Part shown: positions 1 to 10,428 of the stretch, piece by piece
How the letters are laid out: the number at the start of each line of letters is the position of its first letter
Position numbering within the stretch: the first letter of the stretch is position 1
Origin: Marinobacter lipolyticus SM19
GTDB lineage: Bacteria > Pseudomonadota > Gammaproteobacteria > Pseudomonadales > Oleiphilaceae
DNA: 64,000 nt
Assembly (NCBI RefSeq): GCF_000397065.2
Contig: NZ_KE007328.1
Span: forward strand, 124,001-188,000
Direction of reading: 5' to 3'
Position numbers and translations under genes: made by a program
Notes under the pieces: generated by a model
The model's database searches: none
Told to the model about the DNA's origin: nothing
What the model saw: the letters and a program-made list of their open reading frames with translations, nothing else

Positions 1-1436
1 TTCTCTTCATCGCCGACAATCACGGTGCGAATCGTCTCATGGCCATCGATATGCTCATAGCCGGTAAACTCTGTCTTGCCTTCAATGGACAGGCCGGCAG
101 CATTGTAATCAATGCCAAACTTGCTGGCGGCTCGGGCCCGCTCACGCTGGCTTTCCATCGCCTTTTCATAGCCTTCATAGTCCAGGGTCAGGCCACGCTC
201 ACGGGCGATGTCATTGGTGAGATCCACGGGAAAACCGTAGGTGTCATACAGGGTGAAAATTGTCTCACCGGGAATGACGCTGCCTTTGAGCTCTGCAATG
301 TCCTGCTCCAGCAAACGCAAACCCTTGTCCAGCGTCTTGGCGAACTGCTCTTCTTCCTGCAACAGCACCTTTTCAATCTGCTTTCGGCTACTGACCAGCT
401 GTGGATAGGCATCCCCCATCAACTCAACCAGGGCACCAGTGAGCTTGTAGAAGAAAGGCTGGGTAGCGCCTAGCTTGTTGCCATGGCGAGCGGCGCGGCG
501 AATGATCCTGCGCAAAACAAAACCTCGACCTTCATTGGAAGGCATAACGCCGTCAGAAATAAGAAACGCACAGGAACGAATGTGGTCAGCGACCACACGT
601 AGCGACGCTTCGGTGGTGGCGACACCGCCCAGAATTCCGGAGGCGGCTTCCAGCAGGTCCTGCATCAGGTCGATTTCGTAATTGCTGTGCACGCCCTGGA
701 GAACAGCAGTGATACGCTCAAGCCCCATGCCGGTATCTACCGACGGCTTTGGCAGATTCAGCATTTCGCCGTCAGCCGTGCGGTTGTACTGCATGAAGAC
801 CACGTTCCAGATTTCGATGTAACGGTCGCCGTCTTCTTCCGGACTGCCGGGAGGGCCACCGGCCACGTCCGGGCCATGGTCGTAGAAGATCTCCGTACAG
901 GGACCGCAAGGCCCCGTGTCACCCATCTGCCAGAAGTTATCGGACGCATAGGGGGCGCCCTTGTTGTCGCCAATGCGTACAATTCGCTCTGCCGGAACGC
1001 CAATTTCCTTGTTCCAGATATCGTAGGCCTCATCATCCGAGGCGTAGACAGTCACCCACAATTTGTCTTTTGGCAGCTTGAGCCAGTCGTCACCGGTCAG
1101 GAACGTCCAGGCGAAGTTGATCGCTTCGCGCTTGAAATAGTCGCCAAAGCTGAAATTGCCCAGCATTTCAAAAAAAGTGTGGTGGCGTGCGGTGTAACCC
1201 ACGTTCTCAAGGTCATTGTGCTTGCCGCCGGCACGCACGCATTTCTGGGAGGTGGTCGCACGGGTGTAGTCACGTTCCTCGCGACCAAGGAACAGATCCT
1301 TGAACTGGTTCATCCCCGCATTGGTGAACAACAGGGTGGGATCGTCCGCCGGTACCAGCGAACTGCTCGGCACAATGGTGTGGCCCTGCTGTTTGAAATA
1401 GTCCAGAAACGCCTGTCGCAACTCTGCGGTTTTCAT
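1..1436 (-). CDS. alaS: Alanine--tRNA ligase, 5' part (cut by window edge)
   Basis: Charges tRNA-Ala with alanine in the cytoplasm. Only the first 478 or so residues lie in the window; the editing domain and C-terminus are beyond base 1. The visible N-terminus begins [14 protein letters not shown] and carries the class II catalytic core: the motif 2 region around [20 protein letters not shown], then [17 protein letters not shown] and the motif 3 region DTGMGLERI. Near residue 300 begins the tRNA-recognition region ([16 protein letters not shown]). The start is the ATG at 1434-1436. It is divergent from the RDD-family gene across 130 bases that must hold both promoters. Identification is firm. 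Confidence 0.97.
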   Translation of the reverse strand, partial: MKTAELRQAFLDYFKQQGHTIVPSSSLVPADDPTLLFTNAGMNQFKDLFLGREERDYTRATTSQKCVRAGGKHNDLENVGYTARHHTFFEMLGNFSFGDYFKREAINFAWTFLTGDDWLKLPKDKLWVTVYASDDEAYDIWNKEIGVPAERIVRIGDNKGAPYASDNFWQMGDTGPCGPCTEIFYDHGPDVAGGPPGSPEEDGDRYIEIWNVVFMQYNRTADGEMLNLPKPSVDTGMGLERITAVLQGVHSNYEIDLMQDLLEAASGILGGVATTEASLRVVADHIRSCAFLISDGVMPSNEGRGFVLRRIIRRAARHGNKLGATQPFFYKLTGALVELMGDAYPQLVSSRKQIEKVLLQEEEQFAKTLDKGLRLLEQDIAELKGSVIPGETIFTLYDTYGFPVDLTNDIARERGLTLDYEGYEKAMESQRERARAASKFGIDYNAAGLSIEGKTEFTGYEHIDGHETIRTVIVGDEE

Positions 1437-1501
1437 AGCCCTTTGATACCCTTCTATAAACCCGTCGGGGTCCACGATTGAGAACACATACTTACATGCG
1501 T

Positions 1502-1520
1502 GTGCAAATCCGCTACTCTA
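1502..1520 (-). promoter_or_regulatory. Possible alaS promoter (-10 element)
   Basis: Read on the minus strand, TGCTAGAGT at about 1515-1523 matches an extended -10 (TGn plus a TATAAT-like hexamer, TAGAGT). This would start the transcript near 1508, about 70 bases before the alaS ATG. No convincing -35 was found, so the call rests on the extended -10 alone. Confidence 0.3.
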
Positions 1521-1566
1521 GCACACGCCGAGAACAGGAAAAACGTGAAACATCACAGGAGACCCC

Positions 1567-2103
1567 ATGCCCCGACGCTTTCATGACGCCGAGGAATTGC
1601 TGCCCCCAGCTACATTTATCAAACGACTTCTGACCATTATTTACGATGGGTTGATCTGCATTGCCGTGCTACTGGTGGCAACCTGGATTTACACCATGAT
1701 CGCCGGGTGGCTGACGGGGTGGGATCGCTATCAGGAAATGGCTGAAAGCGGCACGCTGGGCGGTGATCCACTACTGACGTTTATCCTGTTCCTGGTGCTG
1801 TACCTGTTTTTCGCCTACTTCTGGACACGAACCGGCCAGACACTGGCCATGCAGGTGTGGCGAATTCGTATCGAAAACCTGGATGGCACCTCCGTGAGCT
1901 GGTCACAGGCCTTGCGTCGCTATGTCACAGCTGCAGCGGTTTTCTTTGTAACTCTTCTGGCCTCCCACTACCTGGGGGCCATTACCCTGGTGATCACCCT
2001 GCCCGCCATGCTATCCCTGTTCTGGCCCATTAACGGCTTGTCCGTCACCGACCGGATTTCTGACAGCGTGGTGGTTCAGGTGCCCAAACAGGACAAGAAG
2101 TAG
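1567..2103 (+). CDS. RDD-family integral membrane protein
   Basis: A 178-residue inner-membrane protein of the RDD family, whose biochemical role is generally unknown. Hydrophobic segments lie at about residues 20-45, 67-88 and 118-155. The family signature is present: an Arg and Asp in the first helix (IKRLLTIIYDGLIC) and the conserved stretch WTRTGQTLAMQVWRIRI ahead of a short loop with SWSQALRRY. The ATG is preceded by a good ribosome-binding site (AGGAG, five bases upstream). It is convergent with lptG, with only about 11 bases between the two stops. The family call is good; the function is unknown. Confidence 0.85.
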   Translation: MPRRFHDAEELLPPATFIKRLLTIIYDGLICIAVLLVATWIYTMIAGWLTGWDRYQEMAESGTLGGDPLLTFILFLVLYLFFAYFWTRTGQTLAMQVWRIRIENLDGTSVSWSQALRRYVTAAAVFFVTLLASHYLGAITLVITLPAMLSLFWPINGLSVTDRISDSVVVQVPKQDKK

Positions 2104-2114
2104 CTCTACTCTTC

Positions 2115-3176
2115 TCACCCCGCCCGTCGCATCAACACCGCACCGACAGCAGCGTTGATTGCGATGGGTACCAGGATAGCCAGAACCGGGTTAAAGCCGA
2201 AAACAAGACTCATCGGGCCAAGCAGGTCCTGCATGTATTTGAAAAGCAGCCCGACGATCAGACCGGTAAAAACCCGGAACCCCATGGTGACTGAGCGCAG
2301 CGGGCCGAAGATAAAGGAAATGGCCACCAGCACCATCACCGCCGTCCCCAGGGGCATCAGCACTTTCTTCCAGAACGCCAGCCAGTAGTTGGCCGAGCTT
2401 AGCCCCTGCTGGTCCAGATAACTGGCGTAGGTATATAACCCGGTCACGGGCAGGTTCTCAGGCTTGACGATAAGTACGCTCAGCACATCAGGCGATATCC
2501 CCGTCTCCCAACGCAGAGTTTCGTAGGTTTCCTGAGTCAGTTGCTCTTCACCCATCATGGTGGTGGTCACGTTCTGCAACTGCCAGTAATCGCCCTGATA
2601 AGTCGCACGCTCGGAAAAGCTGGCCGAGAGCATCCAGCGGTCGGCATCGAAACGAAACAGGGAAACACCCTGCAATTCGCCGTCCGGACTGACGGCGTTG
2701 AGGTGCATGAACACATCCCCTTCCCGGTGCCAGATACCCGATGCCGTTGCGACATTTTCCCCCGCCCCCTGGGCGATCGCCTTCTGACTCTGAGCCATGC
2801 GCTCTGCCGGCGGCGCAACGTATTCCCCGACAACCAGCCCGATCATCACCACAATCAGTGTGGGCTTCATCGCGGACCAGACAATGCGCTTGATGGACAC
2901 CCCGGCCGCACGGATAACTGTCAGCTCAGAGGAACTGGCCATCGCCCCCAGACCCACAAGACACCCCATAAAGGCCCCAAGCGGCAGGTAATCGTATATG
3001 CGGCGAGGCAGCGTCATGAACACGTACCACAGCGCCTGCAGCGTCTGATAATCGTTACGGGCGTCATCCAGTTCGGCAATGAAACCAAAAATCAGATCCA
3101 GGGACAGCACCACGACCATGACCAGGAACATGGCGCCGCCCACGGTACGCATGACGTATTGATCAATCTTACGCAC
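2115..3176 (-). CDS. lptG: LPS export ABC transporter permease LptG
   Basis: One of the two membrane permeases of the LptB2FG complex, which extracts lipopolysaccharide from the inner membrane and feeds it to the LptA bridge. The protein has about 353 residues in YjgP/YjgQ architecture: an N-terminal membrane block (about 10-120), a periplasmic beta-jellyroll domain (about 130-265) and C-terminal helices to the end. I start it at the GTG at 3174-3176 (VRKIDQYVMRTVGG), overlapping the lptF stop by 8 bases. The open frame runs 46 codons further upstream, but that would lie inside lptF and lacks family similarity. It is the second gene of the lptF-lptG operon. Confidence 0.93.
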   Translation of the reverse strand: MRKIDQYVMRTVGGAMFLVMVVVLSLDLIFGFIAELDDARNDYQTLQALWYVFMTLPRRIYDYLPLGAFMGCLVGLGAMASSSELTVIRAAGVSIKRIVWSAMKPTLIVVMIGLVVGEYVAPPAERMAQSQKAIAQGAGENVATASGIWHREGDVFMHLNAVSPDGELQGVSLFRFDADRWMLSASFSERATYQGDYWQLQNVTTTMMGEEQLTQETYETLRWETGISPDVLSVLIVKPENLPVTGLYTYASYLDQQGLSSANYWLAFWKKVLMPLGTAVMVLVAISFIFGPLRSVTMGFRVFTGLIVGLLFKYMQDLLGPMSLVFGFNPVLAILVPIAINAAVGAVLMRRAG

Positions 3177-4266
3177 GAGCCCGCCCCTCCCTGAGTAAGC
3201 GCCGCTTATAAAGCCAGGCAGGACCAAACTGGAGCCACAACCCCAGGGCAAGGAAAATGGCATGCACCCATAACATGCCGATCCATTCCGGCACCTTGCC
3301 ACTGGCGAGCGCATCCCGGGCTACGATCAACAGGCCAAGATAGGTGATGTAGACCAGCATTGCCGGAAGCAGGTGGAAAAAACGGCCCTGGCGGGGATTC
3401 ACACGACTCAACCGTACCGCCAGTAAGGTGACAATGGGAACGATCAGGGGCAAGGTGAATCGCCAGTGCAGCAATGCCCGATCTTCCGGGTCGTTCGACG
3501 CCATCAGATCCAGGGTACTGACCCCCTCTTCCAGCTCCTTATCACGGCCACCACCACTCTGAACTTTCAGTCCGTAGGCATCAAAACCGGTAATCTGATA
3601 CTCAAGCTGACCGGGCAGCCCCTCAAAACGCCCGCCCTCTTCCAGGATCAGGAAACGACTTCCGGTTTCCTGATCAATTAACTGGGAGCCGGACTCCGCC
3701 GTAATAATGGTTAGCCCCTCACGACCGTATTCTGCGATGAACACACCCTCAAGCACCCGCTTGTCATCGCTCAGACCCTCGGTATAGGTAACCCGACCAC
3801 CGGACGCCAGGTCCTGAAAACGTCCCGGGGCCAGCATTTCAAACTCAGTCGCTTTTCGTTGCTCATTAAAAATGGCCTCTACCTGCTTCATACCCCAGGG
3901 CGAGACGTACAGACTCATCGCTCCCACCGTCAGCATTACCGGAATACTGGCCAGCAGCGTTTTGCCAAGCACCTGGCGGTCACTCATGCCGCAGGCAAAC
4001 AGCACGGTCATTTCACTCTCCAGGTACATACGACCGTAGGCCAGCAGGATGCCGATAAAGAAGCCCAGGGGAAGGATCAACTCCAGAAACCCGGGAAATC
4101 GGTACGCCATGATCTGGAACAACACATCACCCGCCAACTCGCCTGCGGCGGCTTCGGCCAGATACTTGATAAACCGGCCACTCATGAACACCAGCAGTAA
4201 AACACCGGAGACGGCGAGCATGCTGATCATGGTCTGACGGGTAAGGTATCGGAAAACGATGCTCAA
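3169..4266 (-). CDS. lptF: LPS export ABC transporter permease LptF
   Basis: Partner permease of LptG in the LptB2FG lipopolysaccharide extractor. It has 365 residues with the family N-terminus SIVFRYLTRQ, then hydrophobic segments at about 15-35, 55-80 and 100-120. A periplasmic domain at about 130-260 follows, then three C-terminal helices from about 268. The only in-frame start that keeps the conserved N-terminus is a TTG at 4264-4266, an uncommon start for an essential gene. There is no strong ribosome-binding site, which may limit expression. It is divergent from pepA, as is usual in gammaproteobacteria. Confidence 0.93.
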   Translation of the reverse strand: MSIVFRYLTRQTMISMLAVSGVLLLVFMSGRFIKYLAEAAAGELAGDVLFQIMAYRFPGFLELILPLGFFIGILLAYGRMYLESEMTVLFACGMSDRQVLGKTLLASIPVMLTVGAMSLYVSPWGMKQVEAIFNEQRKATEFEMLAPGRFQDLASGGRVTYTEGLSDDKRVLEGVFIAEYGREGLTIITAESGSQLIDQETGSRFLILEEGGRFEGLPGQLEYQITGFDAYGLKVQSGGGRDKELEEGVSTLDLMASNDPEDRALLHWRFTLPLIVPIVTLLAVRLSRVNPRQGRFFHLLPAMLVYITYLGLLIVARDALASGKVPEWIGMLWVHAIFLALGLWLQFGPAWLYKRRLLREGRARA

Positions 4267-4440
4267 AACGTTGTCTCTGGCCGGAACGGATCGTTGTCAA
4301 TGGATGGAAAAACGACGGGGCTATTCTATGTAACCTTGGGGCTGAATGACAGTACCGGAAGTTAAGGAGCTGTCAACGCTTGATAAATCCGTCCGAAACC
4401 TCAATCCTAGGGACATTGTTCGCAAGGTTCTGCCACCTGT

Positions 4441-4472
4441 TCGCACTCAATCAGACTCGCACTCAACCAGAA
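4441..4472 (+). repeat. Tandem 16-bp repeat in the pepA leader
   Basis: Two adjacent 16-base units, 4441-4456 and 4457-4472, share 14 of 16 bases (core TCGCACTCAA-CAGA). They sit 18 bases before the pepA start, so they lie in the leader or overlap the promoter. No function is known to me; it could be chance or a regulator site. Confidence 0.5.
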
Positions 4473-4490
4473 TCAAACAAGGGAGTTGCC

Positions 4491-5984
4491 ATGAACTTCA
4501 GCCTGAGCAGTAAATCGATCACCAGCACCAAGGCCGACTGCCTCGTCATTGCCGTTCCAGAAAAAGGCAACTGGCCCGAAACCACCACCCAGGCGGATGA
4601 AGCTCTGGGCGGACTGATAAAGAAACTACAAAAGACCGGCGACATCAACGGCAAAAACGCGACCACCACACTGATCCCCGTGGATGACCAGCCATGGGGC
4701 CGCGTTCTGGTGATTGGTACCGGCAACGACAGCGACCGTACGCCGGCCAATTATCGCAAGGCCCTGATAGCCATGATGGGACAACTGAAAGATGGTGCCT
4801 CGAAATCCGCACTGATTGCGTTGGCGGATACATCCGTAACCGGAGAAGAAGCGGTAAGCTCCGAAAGCGCTCGCCTTAACCTGATTGGCCGCACACTGGA
4901 AGAACAGCTCTACACGTTCAACGACTTCAAGAGCGAAAAGCCCGGCGCGCGCAAGCTGAACAAAGTACTCGTGACCGCCTCAAGCGCAGGTAAGGCGCTG
5001 AAAGATGCCTTTAACCTCGGACTGGCGACAGGCCGCGGCATGAATTTCACCCGTGATCTTGGCAACACTCCGCCGAATATCTGCCACCCCACCTGGCTGG
5101 GTGAGCGGGCGGAACAGCTCGCCAAAGACCATGACGTCATCAAGACCGAGATCCTTGATGAAAAACAGATGAAGAAACTGGGCATGAACAGCCTGCTGTC
5201 AGTTTCCGCAGGCAGCGCGCAACCGGCCAAACTGATCGTTATGGAATACCGTGGCGGCAAGGCCAAAGACAAGCCCTACGTCCTGGTAGGCAAAGGTATT
5301 ACCTTTGACACCGGCGGCATCAGCCTCAAGCCGGGCGAAGGCATGGATGAGATGAAGTACGACATGGGGGGCGCTGCCGCCGTGTTCGGGGCGATGCAGA
5401 CCATTGCCGAAACCAAACCGAACATCAACGTCGTCGCGGTCATCGCCGCCGCCGAGAACATGCCCAGCGGCACCGCAACCCGCCCCGGCGATATTGTCAC
5501 CTCCATGTCCGGCCAGACCATCGAAATCCTCAATACCGATGCGGAAGGCCGCCTGGTGCTGTGCGATGCCCTTACCTACGTGAAAAAGTTCAACCCGGAA
5601 ACAGTTGTCGACATGGCCACCCTCACCGGCGCCTGCATCATCGCCCTGGGCAACCACGCCACCGGCCTGCTGAGCAATAACGACGAACTGGCCAACGAAC
5701 TGCTGGCCGCGGGTGAGCGCGCCGGCGACCGCGCCTGGCGCCTGCCGCTGTGGGATGAATACCAGAGCCAGCTGGACAGCAACTTTGCCGACATGCAGAA
5801 CATCGGCGGCCGCCCCGCGGGCACCATCACCGCCGCCTGCTTCCTGTCGCGCTTCACCAAGGAATACCGTTGGGCTCATCTGGACATTGCCGGTACTGCC
5901 TGGAACTCGGGTAAAGCCAAAGGATCAACCGGCCGCCCGGTACCTCTGCTGGTCAACTACCTGATGTCCCATGCCGGAAAATAA
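4491..5984 (+). CDS. pepA: Leucyl aminopeptidase PepA (M17)
   Basis: A cytoplasmic two-metal aminopeptidase that removes N-terminal residues. In E. coli the same protein is also a DNA-binding architectural factor for Xer recombination. It has 497 residues: an N-terminal regulatory domain (about 1-160) and a C-terminal catalytic domain. That domain carries the metal-binding segments VGKGITFDTGGISLKP, MKYDMGGAAAV and NTDAEGRLVL. The start is the ATG at 4491 behind GGGAG; the frame is open 37 codons upstream, but that part has no family similarity. The stop overlaps the start of holC by 14 bases, so pepA-holC-valS look like a unit, as in other gammaproteobacteria. Confidence 0.96.
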   Translation: MNFSLSSKSITSTKADCLVIAVPEKGNWPETTTQADEALGGLIKKLQKTGDINGKNATTTLIPVDDQPWGRVLVIGTGNDSDRTPANYRKALIAMMGQLKDGASKSALIALADTSVTGEEAVSSESARLNLIGRTLEEQLYTFNDFKSEKPGARKLNKVLVTASSAGKALKDAFNLGLATGRGMNFTRDLGNTPPNICHPTWLGERAEQLAKDHDVIKTEILDEKQMKKLGMNSLLSVSAGSAQPAKLIVMEYRGGKAKDKPYVLVGKGITFDTGGISLKPGEGMDEMKYDMGGAAAVFGAMQTIAETKPNINVVAVIAAAENMPSGTATRPGDIVTSMSGQTIEILNTDAEGRLVLCDALTYVKKFNPETVVDMATLTGACIIALGNHATGLLSNNDELANELLAAGERAGDRAWRLPLWDEYQSQLDSNFADMQNIGGRPAGTITAACFLSRFTKEYRWAHLDIAGTAWNSGKAKGSTGRPVPLLVNYLMSHAGK

Positions 5985-6486
5985 TTCCGACAGCCGCCCG
6001 GAACCCGGCAGCACTGCTGCCGGCACCTCCGGCCAGGGCGACCGCAACCAACGCTACTGGTTCCACATCCTCGCCCAGAACACCCCCTCAGCCCGCAACC
6101 TCCACGCCGCAAAACTCGTGGACAAAGCCTGGCAGCAGGGGGACCGCGTGTGCATCGTCTGCGACACCGCGCGACACGCCGAAGAACTGGACGACCTGCT
6201 GTGGAACTTCAGCCCGGACGCGTTCATACCCCACAGCGTGATACCCGACTCCGCTACCACTTGCACCGACCCCGTCGGCATCCTGCTCTGTCCGCCGGTG
6301 GCTGAGGACTGGGATACCGTGATCATTCTATCGGCTACCCTGCCGGCGGATGCTGATCGGTTCAAGCGGCTGGCTTTAGTGGCGCATAATGATCCGGCGG
6401 TGCTTGATCAGGCGCGGTCGCATTTCAGGCAATTGAGGGCGCTGGGGATTGAACCGAGGGTGCATGATCAGAGGAAGCGGGGGTAG
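5971..6486 (+). CDS. holC: DNA polymerase III chi subunit
   Basis: Chi links the clamp loader (through psi) to single-stranded DNA-binding protein. This protein has 171 residues, longer than the usual 140-150. The first 25 or so residues (Ser, Gly and Pro rich) look like a disordered extension before the conserved fold that begins at RYWFHILAQ. Recognisable family segments are ARNLHAAKLVDKAWQQGDRVCIVC, LLWNFSPDAFIPHS and the late LLCPP. The gene overlaps the pepA end by 14 bases. The C-terminus after VHDQRKRG ends in a G/C-rich hairpin-like stretch near 6479-6492. Confidence 0.88.
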   Translation: MPENNSDSRPEPGSTAAGTSGQGDRNQRYWFHILAQNTPSARNLHAAKLVDKAWQQGDRVCIVCDTARHAEELDDLLWNFSPDAFIPHSVIPDSATTCTDPVGILLCPPVAEDWDTVIILSATLPADADRFKRLALVAHNDPAVLDQARSHFRQLRALGIEPRVHDQRKRG

Positions 6487-6504
6487 CCCCCCACAATACA
6501 GAGG

Positions 6505-6534
6505 TTCGCCGCAACGAGGGCGAGCATGTATAAT
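6505..6534 (+). promoter_or_regulatory. Likely valS promoter
   Basis: A perfect TATAAT lies at 6529-6534, and a weak -35 candidate (TTCGCC, 6505-6510) sits 18 bases before it. Transcription would start near 6541, about 48 bases before the valS ATG. The element lies just after the holC stop, so valS probably has its own promoter besides readthrough. Confidence 0.45.
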
Positions 6535-6588
6535 CAGGCGTCTTAATTTTCCCTTGTGAATCAACCAAACGGTCACCAGCAGAAACCC

Positions 6589-9441
6589 ATGGAAAAAACC
6601 TACCAGCCAGAAAACATCGAGCGCCAGTGGTACGAAAACTGGGAATCCAAAGGGTACTTCCGCCCCAGCGGTGAAGGCCAGTCCTACAGCATCGCCATCC
6701 CGCCGCCCAACGTCACCGGCAGCCTCCACATGGGCCATGCGTTTCAGCACACCATTATGGACACCCTCACCCGCTACAAGCGCATGCAGGGCAACAATAC
6801 CCTGTGGCAGGTAGGCACCGACCACGCCGGTATCGCCACCCAAATGGTTGTTGAGCGCAAACTGGCAGCCGAAGAAGGCAAAACCCGCCACGATCTGGGC
6901 CGGGAAGAATTCATCAAGCGTATCTGGGACTGGAAAGATCATTCCGGCGGCACCATCACCCGCCAGATTCGCCGCCTGGGCAACTCCGTGGACTGGGACA
7001 ACGAACGCTTCACCATGGATGACGGCTTCTACAAAGCCGTGCAGGAAGTGTTCATCCGCCTGTACGACGAGGGCCTGGTCTATCGCGGCAAGCGCCTGGT
7101 CAACTGGGACCCGAAACTGCACACCGCCATTTCCGACCTGGAAGTGGAAAACAAGGAAGAAAAAGGCTTCTTCTGGCACCTGCGTTACCCGCTGGCTGAC
7201 GGCGCCACAACCCAGGACGGCAAAGACTACGTCGTCGTCGCCACCACCCGCCCGGAAACCATGTTGGGCGACACCGCCGTGGCCGTACATCCGGACGACG
7301 AGCGCTACCAGCACCTGATCGGCAAGCACGTCATGCTGCCGCTGGTGAACCGCCGCATTCCCATCCTGGCCGACCACCATGCCGACCCAGAGAAAGGTTC
7401 TGGCTGCGTGAAGATCACCCCGGCCCACGACTTCAACGATTACGCTGTTGGTAAACGCAACAACCTGCCGATGATCAACGTCATGACCCAGGATGCCAAT
7501 ATCCGGGCCATGGCCGAGGTCTTCAACAGCGACGGCACCGAAAACAATGAACTCGATGGCACCATGCCCGCCGCCTACGCCGGCCTGACCCGGGAAGATG
7601 CCCGCAAAGCCATCGTCGCGGATCTGAAAGAAGCCGGTCTGCTGGAGCGCGAAGAGGACCACGTGTTGAGCGTGCCTCGTGGCGACCGCTCTGGCCTGAT
7701 CATCGAACCTATGCTGACCGACCAATGGTTCGCCGACGCAAAAACCCTGGCCAAGCCTGCCATCGAAGCGGTGGAAGACGGACGCATCCAGTTCGTACCC
7801 AAGCAGTACGAGAACATGTATTTCGCCTGGATGCGTGACATCCAGGATTGGTGCATCTCCCGTCAGCTGTGGTGGGGCCACCGGATTCCCGCCTGGTACG
7901 ACGCCGAGGGCAATATCTACGTCGGCCGCAGCGAAGAGGAAGTACGCCAGAAGCACAACCTCGCCGCCGACCTGGAACTGAATCAGGACGACGACGTGCT
8001 GGACACCTGGTTCAGCTCCGCCCTGTGGACCTTCGGCACCCTGGGCTGGCCGGAAATCACCGAACGCCTGAAAACCTTCCACCCAACGGACGTACTGGTC
8101 ACCGGCTTCGACATCATCTTCTTCTGGGTCGCCCGGATGATCATGATGACCATGCACTTCATGAAGAATGAGGATGGCACCCCGCAGGTACCGTTCAAGA
8201 CCGTCTACGTTACCGGCCTGATCCGCGACGAACACGGCGACAAGATGTCCAAGTCCAAGGGTAACGTCATCGACCCGCTGGACATGATTGACGGCATCGG
8301 CCTGGACGACCTGCTGGAGAAACGTACCGGCAACCTGATGCAGCCCAAACTGGCCGAGAAGATCGGCAAGCGCACGAAGAAGGAATTCCCGGAGGGCATT
8401 GCCGCCCACGGCACCGACGCCCTGCGTTTCACCCTGGCTGCCATGGCCACCACCGGCCGCGACATCAACTGGGACATGAAGCGCCTGGAAGGCTACCGTA
8501 ACTTCTGCAACAAGCTGTGGAATGCCGCCCGCTACGTGCTGATGAACACCGAAGGGGAAGACTGCGGCGTCAACGACGAGCCGGTGGCACTGTCCCTGGC
8601 GGATCGCTGGATCATCAGCGAGCTGCAGAAATGCGAACAGGATGTCACCCGCTACCTGGAACAGTACCGTTTCGACCTGGCGGCACACGCTCTGTACGAA
8701 TTCATCTGGAACGAGTACTGCGACTGGTACCTGGAACTGTCCAAGCCGGCACTGAGCGATGACAACGCCAGTGCGGAAGCCAAGCGCGGCACCCGACGCA
8801 CCCTGGTGCGGGTACTGGAAGCCGTTCTGCGCCTCGCCCACCCGGTCATGCCGTTTATTACCGAGGAGATCTGGCAGCGTATCGCTCCGCTGGCAGGCAA
8901 GACCGGTGACAGCATCATGCTTCAGCCCTTCCCGCAACCCGACAGCAGCAAGCAGGACACGGCTGTGGCAGCGGACATCGAATGGCTGAAGGGCGTTATC
9001 GTGGCCGTCCGCAATATTCGTGGCGAGATGAACATCTCCCCGGCGAAGAAAATCCCGGTGCTGCTGCGCGGCAAAGACGCCGAAGACAAACGCCGCATGG
9101 ATGATAACCGTCAGTTCCTGAGTTCACTGGCCAAGCTGGAAAGCCTGGAATGGTTCGAAGGTACCAAGGCGCCCATGTCCGCCACGCAACTGGTTGGCGA
9201 AATGGAAGTACTGGTCCCCATGGCCGGCCTGATTGACAAGGATGCTGAACTCAAGCGCCTGGACAAGGAACTGGACCGCTTGCAGAAAGAGATTGGCCGC
9301 CTGGAAGGCAAGCTTGGCAATGAGAAGTTTACCGCCAAGGCGCCCGCCGAAGTGGTCGAGAAGGAACAGGAAAAGCTGCGGGATGCGCAGGGCAGCCTGA
9401 CCCGACTCAGTGAACAGCGGGCAGACATCGAGGCCATGTAA
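6589..9441 (+). CDS. valS: Valine--tRNA ligase
   Basis: Charges tRNA-Val with valine and edits misactivated threonine. It has 950 residues, matching the E. coli enzyme. The class I signature HIGH appears as HMGH near residue 47 ([15 protein letters not shown]). The editing domain contains [15 protein letters not shown], and KMSKSKG forms the second ATP-binding motif. An anticodon-binding domain follows. The last 65 or so residues form the coiled-coil arm typical of ValS, rich in Glu and Lys ([23 protein letters not shown]). I chose the ATG at 6589 ([18 protein letters not shown]) over a GTG 33 bases upstream, by family alignment. Confidence 0.97.
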   Translation: MEKTYQPENIERQWYENWESKGYFRPSGEGQSYSIAIPPPNVTGSLHMGHAFQHTIMDTLTRYKRMQGNNTLWQVGTDHAGIATQMVVERKLAAEEGKTRHDLGREEFIKRIWDWKDHSGGTITRQIRRLGNSVDWDNERFTMDDGFYKAVQEVFIRLYDEGLVYRGKRLVNWDPKLHTAISDLEVENKEEKGFFWHLRYPLADGATTQDGKDYVVVATTRPETMLGDTAVAVHPDDERYQHLIGKHVMLPLVNRRIPILADHHADPEKGSGCVKITPAHDFNDYAVGKRNNLPMINVMTQDANIRAMAEVFNSDGTENNELDGTMPAAYAGLTREDARKAIVADLKEAGLLEREEDHVLSVPRGDRSGLIIEPMLTDQWFADAKTLAKPAIEAVEDGRIQFVPKQYENMYFAWMRDIQDWCISRQLWWGHRIPAWYDAEGNIYVGRSEEEVRQKHNLAADLELNQDDDVLDTWFSSALWTFGTLGWPEITERLKTFHPTDVLVTGFDIIFFWVARMIMMTMHFMKNEDGTPQVPFKTVYVTGLIRDEHGDKMSKSKGNVIDPLDMIDGIGLDDLLEKRTGNLMQPKLAEKIGKRTKKEFPEGIAAHGTDALRFTLAAMATTGRDINWDMKRLEGYRNFCNKLWNAARYVLMNTEGEDCGVNDEPVALSLADRWIISELQKCEQDVTRYLEQYRFDLAAHALYEFIWNEYCDWYLELSKPALSDDNASAEAKRGTRRTLVRVLEAVLRLAHPVMPFITEEIWQRIAPLAGKTGDSIMLQPFPQPDSSKQDTAVAADIEWLKGVIVAVRNIRGEMNISPAKKIPVLLRGKDAEDKRRMDDNRQFLSSLAKLESLEWFEGTKAPMSATQLVGEMEVLVPMAGLIDKDAELKRLDKELDRLQKEIGRLEGKLGNEKFTAKAPAEVVEKEQEKLRDAQGSLTRLSEQRADIEAM

Positions 9442-9444
9442 GCC

Positions 9445-10428
9445 ATGGCCGATACCCGGCATCAAGTACAGAGCGGCAACGGGAATGGCCTGACAGCCAT
9501 TCTCGGTGCCGGCTCTCTCGGTCGGCTCTGGGCCGCCCTTCTCCCAACGGGGACGACCACTTTCATCCTTCGCCAGCATGCCCCGGAAGAACATAAACCA
9601 GACGTGACCTATCGTTTTCAGGGCTGTCACGGTAGCCAGTTTCCGGTCACCGTTCCCTCAATGGACTGGACCACCCGACACCCCGATGTGCTGATCGCCA
9701 CCACCAAAGCCGGTGACACACTGAGCGCATTGGAAGCCACACTCCCAAACCTGAAACCAACTGTGCCCGTGGTACTGTTCCAGAATGGCATGGGTAGCCA
9801 GCAGGCCGTGGCGGAACGCTGGCCAAATCGTCCCATCATGGCCGCCAGCACGACAGAAGGCGCCAATCGCCCCGACAACAGCACAACCGTTCATGCCGGC
9901 CGGGGAGAAACCTGGATTGGCGCTCTGACACCCTCCGCCTCACCGCTCGTTACCGGCGTCGCCAATCAACTGAAGGCTTCTGGCCTGGTCATCCACGAGG
10001 AACCGAACATTCTGAGGCGACTCTGGGGCAAGTTGATCATCAATGCGGGGATCAACCCTTATACTGCGATTCTCGATTGTGCCAACGGTGACATCCTCGA
10101 TGCCCCGCTGTTCCGGGAGACTATCGGGCAACTGTGCCTTGAACTGGCCGAGGTGATGCATCTTGAGGGCTTGCCACCCCGTTCCCCGGAAGATATGCAG
10201 TCACAGATCGAAGCCGTTGCCAGAAGTACCGCAAAGAACACCTCATCCATGTGCAGTGATGTGCGCCGGGGCAAGCCGACGGAAATCGACTACATCAACG
10301 GCTTTATCGTCAGTCGTGCCCGTGCCCACAACCTTCCGGCACCAGTGAACCAAATGCTGACGGAACGGGTAAAACTCCGAACAACCAAACTGCACGAACC
10401 TCTTTCTGACAGTCCAGGAGCAACCTGA
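9445..10428 (+). CDS. Ketopantoate reductase family protein (2-dehydropantoate 2-reductase)
   Basis: Probably an NADPH-dependent reductase of the ApbA/PanE family, which makes pantoate for coenzyme A. It has 327 residues. The nucleotide site is GAGSLG at residues 21-26, FQNGMGSQ follows near 112-119, and the likely catalytic Lys196 lies in RRLWGKLIINAGINPYTAI. The helical C-terminal domain includes SSMCSDVRRGKPTEIDYINGFIV, the family signature for the substrate site. It starts three bases after valS and ends in a one-base TGATG overlap with the next gene. Several paralogues of PanE act on other substrates, so the exact reaction is not certain. Confidence 0.85.
   Translation: MADTRHQVQSGNGNGLTAILGAGSLGRLWAALLPTGTTTFILRQHAPEEHKPDVTYRFQGCHGSQFPVTVPSMDWTTRHPDVLIATTKAGDTLSALEATLPNLKPTVPVVLFQNGMGSQQAVAERWPNRPIMAASTTEGANRPDNSTTVHAGRGETWIGALTPSASPLVTGVANQLKASGLVIHEEPNILRRLWGKLIINAGINPYTAILDCANGDILDAPLFRETIGQLCLELAEVMHLEGLPPRSPEDMQSQIEAVARSTAKNTSSMCSDVRRGKPTEIDYINGFIVSRARAHNLPAPVNQMLTERVKLRTTKLHEPLSDSPGAT

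Noticed and set aside
6479..6492. G5/C5 hairpin at the end of holC as a terminator
   Set aside because: Three-base loop and no U-tract on either strand.
6376..8937. 853-residue open frame antisense to valS
   Set aside because: Low-complexity Val/Gly/His-rich translation typical of the opposite strand of a GC-rich gene, and valS on the plus strand is unmistakable.
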